Positions 31,886 through 37,135 of a stretch of 64,000 nucleotides of DNA are shown in pieces. Origin of the DNA: Bradyrhizobium sp. B124 (GTDB lineage Bacteria; Pseudomonadota; Alphaproteobacteria; Rhizobiales; Xanthobacteraceae); assembly GCF_038967635.1 (NCBI RefSeq), contig NZ_CP152413.1, positions 7,072,001 to 7,136,000 of the forward strand. The letters run 5' to 3'. The notes below the pieces were generated by a model. It did not search any database. It was given only the letters and a program-made list of their open reading frames with translations, and was not told the DNA's origin. The translations under genes were made by a program, and so were the position numbers. The stretch's first letter is position 1, and each line of letters begins with the position of its first letter.

Positions 31886-32482
31886 ATGAAGAAAACCGCC
31901 GAACCATCCGCGGAACGCCCTGTGCGCGCCGCCGACCGGATCCGCGCGTCCGCGGCCGAGCTGTTCTATCGCGAGGGCATCCGCGCCGTCGGCGTCGACG
32001 AGGTGGTCGACCGGGCCGGCGTCACCAAGCCGAGCCTCTATCGCAGCTTCGCATCCAAGGACGATCTCGCCGCTGCCTATATGCGCGACTACGAGCTGGA
32101 CTTCTGGGAGAGGTTCGAGAAGCCCGGCGGAAAATCCTATTCAGATGCGCGCGAACACGTGCTCGCCTACATTCGTGAGCTGTCGACGCGCGCCGTGCGC
32201 AAGGGCTATCGCGGCTGCGGCCTCAGCAATGCGACCGTGGAATATCCGGCGCGGGACAATCCCGCGCGGCAGGTCGCCGAAGCGCACAAGAAGCTGTTTC
32301 GCAAGCGCCTGCGCGAGCTCGCAGCCGGCATGGGCGCGCGTCACCCCGCCGTGCTCGGCGACGCCCTGCTGCTGCTGATCGAAGGCATCTACGTCACCGG
32401 CCAGCAGTCGGAGGAGGGGCCGGCGCAGTCGGCGCTCGCGGTGGCGAAGCTCGTGATCGATGCGAGCGTAGCGAAGGCGTGA
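31886..32482 (+). CDS. TetR/AcrR-family repressor
   Basis: 198 residues. The N-terminal helix-turn-helix domain shows IRASAAELFYREGIRAVGVD and then VVDRAGVTKPSLYRSFASKD, the normal TetR recognition helix. The C-terminal ligand domain is variable, with RGCGLSNATVEYPARDNPAR in the middle, similar to TetR_C members that sense small hydrophobic or acid ligands. GGGAGGGAG lies before the ATG. It is divergent from the MFS gene and shares the operator at 31792-31844, so it likely represses both itself and the transporter and is released by a transported compound. Confidence 0.92.
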   Translation: MKKTAEPSAERPVRAADRIRASAAELFYREGIRAVGVDEVVDRAGVTKPSLYRSFASKDDLAAAYMRDYELDFWERFEKPGGKSYSDAREHVLAYIRELSTRAVRKGYRGCGLSNATVEYPARDNPARQVAEAHKKLFRKRLRELAAGMGARHPAVLGDALLLLIEGIYVTGQQSEEGPAQSALAVAKLVIDASVAKA

Positions 32483-32516
32483 GGTGCATGAGACGTTGGA
32501 GCTGCGTCGAAGGTCC

Positions 32517-32660
32517 ACCTCTCCCTTGGGAGAGGTCGGCGTGCAGCGCCGGGTGAGGGGTTACGGTCCCTCGTGAGACCTGCGGCCCCTCACCCGATCT
32601 GCTCCGCAAATCGACCTCAGAGCGAGCTTCGCTCGTCTCGACCCCGCCGGGGAGAGGTGA
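32517..32660. repeat. CCTCTCCC...GGGAGAGG intergenic repeat
   Basis: CCTCTCCCTTGGGAGAGG opens the element, CGGGTGAGGGG / CCCCTCACCCG form the central arms, GAGCGAGCTTCGCTCGTC is an inner hairpin, and CCGGGGAGAGGTGAG closes it. This is a composite palindromic element of the kind scattered through Bradyrhizobium genomes. It separates the convergent TetR and ketoacyl synthase genes. Confidence 0.75.
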
Positions 32661-32673
32661 GCCGCAAGTCGGT

Positions 32674-33936
32674 TCAAGACCACCGTCGAAAGACGACGCT
32701 GGCATTGACGCCGCCAAATCCAAAGCCGTTCGAGATCGCGTGTTCGATGGCCATCGGCCGCGCAACGTTTGCGACGAGGTCGATGCCCAGCGCGGCCGGA
32801 TCGGCGTTCTCCAGGTTGAGCGTCGGCGGCGCGACCTGATCGCGCAGCGCCAAGATCGTGAAGATCGCCTCGACGCCGCCGGCAGCTCCGAGCAGATGTC
32901 CGGTCGCCGACTTGGTCGCACTGACGGCAATCCTTCCCTCGCGCCCGAACACGCGCTTGATGGCTTCGAGTTCGGAGAGATCGCCGACCGGCGTCGAGGT
33001 CGAATGCGCGTTGAGATGCTGGATCTCATCGGGCCGCAACCCGGCCTGCCGCAGTGCCGCCTCCATCGCCCGTCGCGCGCCCTCGCCGTCTTCGGGACCC
33101 GCGGTGATGTGATAGGCGTCCGCCGTCGTGCCGTAGCCGGTGAGCTCGGCGATCGGCCTCGCGCCGCGCCGCAGCGCGTGGTCGAGCTCCTCGATCACGA
33201 GCACGCCCGCGCCTTCGCCCATCACAAAACCGTCGCGGTCGCGGTCGAACGGCCGCGACGCCCGCGCCGGCGTGTCGTTGAACGACGTCGACAGCGCCCG
33301 CGCCGCCGCAAAGCCGCCAAGGCTCACCGGATCGATGCAGGCTTCACTGCCGCCGCAGATCGCAACGTCGGCCTCGCCCGACCTGATCAAGCGCGCGCCA
33401 TCGCCGATCGCCTGGACGCTCGCCGCGCAGGCGGTCACCGGCGCGCCGATCGGACCCTTGAAGCCGTAGCGGATGGTGATGTGCCCGGCCGCGAGATTGG
33501 CCAGGAAGGAGGGAACGGTGAACGGCGACAGCCGGCGCAGCCCGCTTGTCTCCGCGGTGCGCACGGCATCCGCGATCGCGGGAAACCCGCCGATCCCCGA
33601 TGCGATCACGGTCGCGGTGCGCTCCTGCGATCGCGCCTCGGCCGGCATCCAGCCGGCCTGCGCCACCGCTTCCGCCGCGGCCAGCAGCGCGAACAGGATG
33701 AACCGGTCCATCTTCTTCTGGTCCTTGCGCGGCGCCGCGAGATCGGGATCGAACCCGCCCTCGGCATCTGAGGCCTTGTCAGGGACCTGTCCTGCGACGC
33801 GCGCCGGCAGCGCCGCCGCCCACGCCGGCAATGCCGCAAGCCCGGAACGCCCCGCAAGCAGCCTCGACCAGACCAGTTCGGTACCACAGCCCAGCGGGGA
33901 CACCGTCCCCAGGCCTGTCACAACAATTCGACGCAT
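32674..33936 (-). CDS. Beta-ketoacyl-ACP synthase, FabF (KAS II) type
   Basis: 420 residues, normal KAS II length. The catalytic triad is complete: Cys in VTACAASVQAI, His in LNAHSTSTPVGD and His in SATKSATGHLLGAAGG. FDRDRDGFVMGEGAGVLVIE is the conserved FabF segment. It condenses malonyl-ACP with an acyl-ACP. No acyl carrier protein, malonyl transferase or reductase gene is adjacent, so it is not the housekeeping fab operon copy and may serve a special lipid. CAGGAG precedes the ATG. A palindrome GATGA-ATA-TCATC lies ~80 bp upstream and may be a regulator site. Confidence 0.92.
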   Translation of the reverse strand: MRRIVVTGLGTVSPLGCGTELVWSRLLAGRSGLAALPAWAAALPARVAGQVPDKASDAEGGFDPDLAAPRKDQKKMDRFILFALLAAAEAVAQAGWMPAEARSQERTATVIASGIGGFPAIADAVRTAETSGLRRLSPFTVPSFLANLAAGHITIRYGFKGPIGAPVTACAASVQAIGDGARLIRSGEADVAICGGSEACIDPVSLGGFAAARALSTSFNDTPARASRPFDRDRDGFVMGEGAGVLVIEELDHALRRGARPIAELTGYGTTADAYHITAGPEDGEGARRAMEAALRQAGLRPDEIQHLNAHSTSTPVGDLSELEAIKRVFGREGRIAVSATKSATGHLLGAAGGVEAIFTILALRDQVAPPTLNLENADPAALGIDLVANVARPMAIEHAISNGFGFGGVNASVVFRRWS

Positions 33937-34013
33937 GGTTCTCCTGTCGCGCCCTTGGTGTGAACCGGCAGGGCCGGGACGCGAGACTGCCCGGGCGGCG
34001 GGTCATTTTATAT

Positions 34014-34026
34014 GATGAATATCATC
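34014..34026. promoter_or_regulatory. Short palindrome upstream of the FabF-like gene
   Basis: GATGA-ATA-TCATC in an AT-rich stretch 78-90 bp before the start of the ketoacyl synthase gene. Position and composition suit an operator or promoter element; no regulator can be named. Confidence 0.4.
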
Positions 34027-34072
34027 TATTATCTCGACCGGCCGGACGTCAAGATATTGACTCCGTCTGAAC

Positions 34073-34146
34073 GGTCCCTTTGTCTCGCGGCTAAGGTGCA
34101 GCCCCTCAGGGCGGAAACAGGGGTTTGATTCCGGTAGGGAGAGCCA
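34073..34146 (+). pseudogene. Decayed tRNA-Glu copy
   Basis: The 74-bp stretch aligns along its full length with the functional tRNA-Glu at 21655-21729, with about a dozen substitutions and one deleted base. Acceptor GGTCCCT no longer pairs well with AGGGAGA, the anticodon loop has lost a base (CCCCTCAGGG), and the T stem ACAGGGG / CCGGTAG is broken, while the AGCCA end is kept. It cannot fold as a working tRNA, so it is a tRNA pseudogene. It lies at the left boundary of the accessory patch 34.1-36.7 kb. Confidence 0.75.
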
Positions 34147-34269
34147 AGCCTACGCTTTTCGAACGGGTCTCTGAGAGGGCCGAAGGCTGTCCCTGCGCAG
34201 GTGCATTGCTTCTCGCTTTCCCAAAATGACTAATTCTAAAGGCCCGCAGTCTTCATAAAAACTAGGCGT

Positions 34270-34289
34270 TACGGTGACAGTGCACTCAA
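34270..34289 (+). repeat. Left copy of 20-bp direct repeat flanking the SecB-like/XRE cassette
   Basis: TACGGTGACAGTGCACTCAA; the right copy at 35661-35680 is TACGGTGACAATGCACTCAA (19 of 20 identical, same orientation). I believe the motif is a dispersed intergenic repeat in Bradyrhizobium, so the cassette may have been bracketed by recombination between repeats rather than by site-specific integration. Confidence 0.7.
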
Positions 34290-34454
34290 TTGATGCCTGA
34301 TACCATTGCTTGTAACGCGGTCATCCCGCCTCGCAAGTGTCGTCATTCCTGACTGACCGAACCGCGTCGCTTTGCGCGGCAACGCCACGCGCGGACGATT
34401 CCGAGAATGGAAACTAAGGGCACTCTCACCGTAACGCAGAGGGAGAGGGTTGCG

Positions 34455-34558
34455 GTGGCATTGGGGAAGAAGGGCGGGAAGGCGAGGGCAGAAAGCCTAT
34501 CTGCCAAAAAACAAGAGCAATCGCACAGCTTGCGGCCAAAACGAGATGGCGCCGCTAA
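34455..34558 (+). pseudogene. Frameshifted KGGKARA-type mini-gene
   Basis: GTG at 34455 with an excellent ribosome site (GGGAGAGGG, five-base spacing) opens MALGKKGGKARAESLSAKK. The same frame then degenerates, but after a -1 shift at the A6 run (34505-34510) the reading continues TRAIAQLAAKTRWRR and stops at TAA 34556-34558. The joined product, ~34 residues, has the layout of known alphaproteobacterial mini-proteins of the form GxKGGxARAxxLS...IAxxAAxxRW. Either a single-base indel has inactivated the gene or the A-run (C AAA AAA) allows -1 slippage. The role of the family is unknown; it looks like a tiny basic DNA-associated protein. Its end overlaps the stop of the convergent SecB-like gene by four bases. 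Confidence 0.65.
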
Positions 34559-35076
34559 GCTTCCGAGTCCTTAGAACGCATGTCTTTTGCGGTCACCACG
34601 AACGACATGACGGGCAGAGGCCGAGACCCTAGGTTCGCAGACCAATCAAGCTGAGCGTACAGCGCTCGAAAGTATGCATAGGTGGCTGTTTTACCTACGT
34701 GGTCGATAAACCTTTTTATGATGTCTTCTGAGAAGTCTTTTAGGTCGTAGTAAAAGACCACATAGCTCGCCTTGCACCACGCGACCTTTTTACGCTTGTC
34801 GCGCAGAACTATGTCCCAGCTAATTGTAGCGATGCACTCGCCATCGGCGGGGTCATAGCGCAGTAATTCAGTTTCAACGTTCAACTCGCGCTTTAACGCG
34901 GCCGCCTCAACGCGAAGGGCGGCCGGTAAGACCCGGAAATCAACCTTCTCCAAGACAATTGAAGACAGCTTCGCGAGTCGCGTAGCTTTGTTGTACTGGC
35001 GAATGTTCTCGGTTACGGCCCCATCGAGCACCGGCGTTCCGGGCGCCAGCGCTTCGATTTTCTCAATGTCTGGCAT
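34555..35076 (-). CDS. SecB-like chaperone-fold protein (possible toxin-antitoxin chaperone)
   Basis: 173 residues, no signal or membrane helix. The core pattern matches the SecB fold rather than housekeeping SecB: an N-terminal strand block (VDFRVLPAALRVEAAALKRE), ATISWDIVLRDKRKKVAWCK, SYVVFYYDLKDFSEDIIKRF, and then ATYAYFRALYAQLDW with NLGSRPLPVMSF. In SecB-like proteins of toxin-antitoxin-chaperone (TAC) systems the same region reads WPYFRExxxxLtxxxGLPPLxLP. Such chaperones protect an aggregation-prone antitoxin. It starts 7 bp after the XRE gene (AAGAAG site), so the two are co-translated. GC content is visibly below the surroundings, consistent with transfer. No certain toxin is adjacent. 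The assignment to the SecB fold is my reading of the pattern. Confidence 0.6.
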   Translation of the reverse strand: MPDIEKIEALAPGTPVLDGAVTENIRQYNKATRLAKLSSIVLEKVDFRVLPAALRVEAAALKRELNVETELLRYDPADGECIATISWDIVLRDKRKKVAWCKASYVVFYYDLKDFSEDIIKRFIDHVGKTATYAYFRALYAQLDWSANLGSRPLPVMSFVVTAKDMRSKDSEA

Positions 35077-35083
35077 TGTCTTC

Positions 35084-35524
35084 TTAAGCGGCTTTCAGCT
35101 TCAAAGAGCGCACGCTTCCGTCAACGGACATGTAATTGTCATTGGAGGCGCCAGACCAGTCGTTGCCGCGCTCGCGGGCGCGCGCCAATTGCCGGGCCGG
35201 AAGACGGGCCTCTTTAGACACATGACCGATCTCCCACTGCCCGTCACCTCTTTGTTGCGGGACGGAGGCGGGGTCGCTTCGATGGGAGGCAATTTTCGGC
35301 TCCACTTTTACGCCCAGGGCGTGAAAGAGACGCGCAAACGTCTTGACGCTGGGATTCGCCTCAGCACTCAGGATTTGGGAAAGGCGCGCCTTGCTAATCC
35401 CGGTCCGTTTGGCGAGTTCGGTCTTCGAAACGCCCTTCGCGTTAAGAACGTCCTGCACAAGGAACTGAAAATCGATGAGGAGGTCCTCTTCGGCTTCCAC
35501 AAAATCGATGATGTCCTGGCTCAT
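35084..35524 (-). CDS. XRE-family regulator / HigA-like antitoxin with C-terminal extension
   Basis: 146 residues. A Cro/C1-type helix-turn-helix lies at about residues 26-76: LVQDVLNAKGVSKTELAKRT then GISKARLSQILSAEANPSVK and TFARLFHALGV, a complete five-helix domain. The first ~20 residues are acidic (FVEAEEDLLIDF). The last ~60 residues, after a Gln/Gly-rich linker, are basic and end NYMSVDGSVRSLKLKAA; in TAC antitoxins such a tail is the chaperone-addiction segment bound by the SecB-like partner, which is encoded 7 bp downstream. GAGGAA precedes the ATG by 7 bases. It would repress its own operon and neutralise a toxin if one exists. The name HigA-like is by domain only. Confidence 0.8.
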   Translation of the reverse strand: MSQDIIDFVEAEEDLLIDFQFLVQDVLNAKGVSKTELAKRTGISKARLSQILSAEANPSVKTFARLFHALGVKVEPKIASHRSDPASVPQQRGDGQWEIGHVSKEARLPARQLARARERGNDWSGASNDNYMSVDGSVRSLKLKAA

Positions 35525-35537
35525 GTCGTTCTTCCTC

Positions 35538-35654
35538 TTACTCCCGGTATTCGATCAATTCGGCGATGTCGGCAGCGGCTATCCTAGCACCTGAAGCCAA
35601 TTTCAGTTGAGCAGCGCACGATGAATTGCAGCTCTCACAGTAGAGTTTCCCCAT
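35538..35654 (-). CDS. 38-residue Cys-containing mini-protein at the head of the XRE/SecB-like operon
   Basis: ATG at 35654 opens MGKLYCESCNSSCAAQLKLA and continues SGARIAAADIAELIEYRE to TAA at 35538, 13 bp before the XRE start. CxxCxxxC near the N-terminus suggests a small metal-binding knuckle; the rest is an amphipathic helix. Its position is where TAC and HigBA operons carry the toxin, but it has none of the RelE/HigB or MqsR features and is far shorter. No strong ribosome site is seen (the repeat copy 35661-35680 occupies that place), so coding is supported only by operon position and non-random composition. It could be a mini-toxin, a truncated toxin or a leader peptide. Confidence 0.45.
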   Translation of the reverse strand: MGKLYCESCNSSCAAQLKLASGARIAAADIAELIEYRE

Positions 35655-35660
35655 CGGAAC

Positions 35661-35680
35661 TACGGTGACAATGCACTCAA
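35661..35680 (+). repeat. Right copy of 20-bp direct repeat flanking the SecB-like/XRE cassette
   Basis: TACGGTGACAATGCACTCAA, one mismatch to the copy at 34270-34289 and in the same orientation, 1391 bp apart. It begins 7 bp before the start of the 38-residue gene on the opposite strand, so it also forms that operon's upstream region. Confidence 0.7.
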
Positions 35681-35796
35681 ATATCTGTCGTCGCTGTGAT
35701 CCATCTCAATCACAACTTCGCAACACATGCGGGGGTGAGCACACTCGGATTTACCTCTCACTTGCGCAAATTATGTTGGTGCACCGAACCGCAACA

Positions 35797-36063
35797 TCAC
35801 GTCATCCCCTCCAGCACCTTCCGCACTTCCCCCAGCAACGCCCGTATCTCCCTCCGCTCTTCGATCGCATCCCTCGTGAACAGCCCGTGCTTGCGCGCGT
35901 TCCGGTTTGCCCTTGGCGCGCCGGATCCCTCGGCGCCACCATGCATGCGACAGCGCGTCTTGCCGTGCACCGCCGGCGCGCGGCACGAACCGCCCGAGCG
36001 GATTTTGGCGCCGCAACGCGGGCTCGCCAGCATCGGACCGGTGGTTCTGGTGTGATCGTTCAT
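35797..36063 (-). CDS. Small HGG...GAPxxNxNARKHG protein
   Basis: 88 residues. The N-terminal half has CGAKIRSGGSCRAPAVHGKT then RCRMHGGAEGSGAPRANRNA and RKHGLFT, with four Cys/His residues (CG, SC, RC, HG) that could bind zinc. The pattern C...C..P...G..RCxxHGG.sxGaPxGnxNaxKHG is a well-known small alphaproteobacterial and phage-associated family, without an assigned function; some copies sit next to terminase-like or transposon genes. A helix with RREIRALLGEVRKVL closes it. It overlaps the upstream gene by four bases (ATGA), showing translational coupling. The pair forms a unit on the minus strand. Confidence 0.7.
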   Translation of the reverse strand: MNDHTRTTGPMLASPRCGAKIRSGGSCRAPAVHGKTRCRMHGGAEGSGAPRANRNARKHGLFTRDAIEERREIRALLGEVRKVLEGMT

Positions 36064-36719
36064 GCCTGTGCGTCTTGCCTGGCATCGGCGGCATCATGCC
36101 GTCTCCTGGCGCCCGCGGGCCTCAATGCCCGCGCCGCGGCTGCCGGGGTCTGGTCGGAGACGATCACGCTCGCATGCTGGGTGACGTTGCCGACGATGGC
36201 GTTGCCGCCGTCCTCCACCTTCACGTTCTGCACGGTGATGGCGGGCTCGCGCTGGCTGCGATAGCGGGTCAGCGCGTCGATCTGGGCGGGAAAGGTGCGG
36301 GTGAGCCGGCCGAGCGCCCGCGCGGCGCTGTCGTGCTGGGCGAGGTCGTCGGCATGCGCGAGGTGATGGGCGCAGCGCATCGCCATCACATGCACCGACA
36401 CCATCTGCGCCACCAGCATGGCCTCGACGGAATCCCGCGGGCCAATGCTCTTCACCATCGAGATCATGAAGGCGAGGTTGACCTCGCAGGGCTTGCCGCC
36501 GCTCACGCTGGCCTTGACCAATTGCCGCAGGATGCCGTCCATCGCGTCGCGATCGGCGGCGCCCAGCGCGTTCGCCATCAGCGCTTCGCCGAGCTTCCGG
36601 TCGGGATGGTCGATCGCGAATCCGCGCCGCGAGAGTTTTATGCGCGGCGTCGCGGTGGCGTGGCTCGGGGCGGTTGTGGCGGCCGTGGTCGGCGCGGTGG
36701 TTTCAAGCGCAGGTGTCAT
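36060..36719 (-). CDS. Hypothetical protein coupled to the HGG protein
   Basis: 219 residues, helical, without signal or membrane segment. The first ~25 residues are Thr/Ala-rich; then RKLGEALMANALGAADRDAM, EVNLAFMISMVKSIGPRDSV and MVSVHVMAMRCAHHLAHADD form a helical core, followed by RTFPAQIDALTRYRSQREPA and ITVQNVKVEDGGNAIVGNV. The last phrase (xVxxVxVxdGGqAIVGNV) is shared with a family of prophage-like hypothetical proteins in Bradyrhizobium and Methylobacterium, found as partner of the HGG protein. A CCGGAG site precedes the ATG. Function unknown; perhaps a remnant of a mobile element. Confidence 0.65.
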   Translation of the reverse strand: MTPALETTAPTTAATTAPSHATATPRIKLSRRGFAIDHPDRKLGEALMANALGAADRDAMDGILRQLVKASVSGGKPCEVNLAFMISMVKSIGPRDSVEAMLVAQMVSVHVMAMRCAHHLAHADDLAQHDSAARALGRLTRTFPAQIDALTRYRSQREPAITVQNVKVEDGGNAIVGNVTQHASVIVSDQTPAAAARALRPAGARRRHDAADARQDAQA

Positions 36720-37135
36720 GTCGACGGTCTCCGGAACACGCGCGGCACGCGCAGGCGATCGCTCGCTGCGGGAGCCGGTGCGATGTCAATTGTGGGGAGG
36801 GGGTCGGTCGCAAGTGCATCCGTCGCGCCCGCTGTTGCGGGCGAAGGGGCGCTTGCACGATTTCGGAATATTGGAAATGTACCCCTGAGTTGCCCGACGT
36901 GTCAAGTTGCCTCGTCGAGCGTCGGCAGCCACCGCCTACTGTGCATGGGGTTGTTTTCGATATTTTGGCTGCGCGCCCCTGCGGCGGGTGCTCCGCCACC
37001 GTCGCCGCAGTTATGCCGGCAAGGCACGGGGCGATATCCGGTCAGCGGGTACCGCGCGCCGATTGGATCACTATACTGGCCGACGCGTTGCGACCGGCGT
37101 GGCCTGACCGCCGGCCCGCGGATGAAGGAAACTCG
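36720..37135. other. Intergenic region, 416 bp, no gene seen
   Basis: It separates the phage-like pair (minus) from the molybdoenzyme gene (plus). The long open frame of the molybdoenzyme extends through it without recognisable sequence; no hairpin or operator was found. Confidence 0.5.

Noticed and set aside
36674..37135. N-terminal extension of the molybdoenzyme frame by 154 codons
   Set aside because: The extension is Arg/Cys/Gly-rich without family similarity, and the internal ATG at 37136 has the ribosome site and the expected N-terminus.
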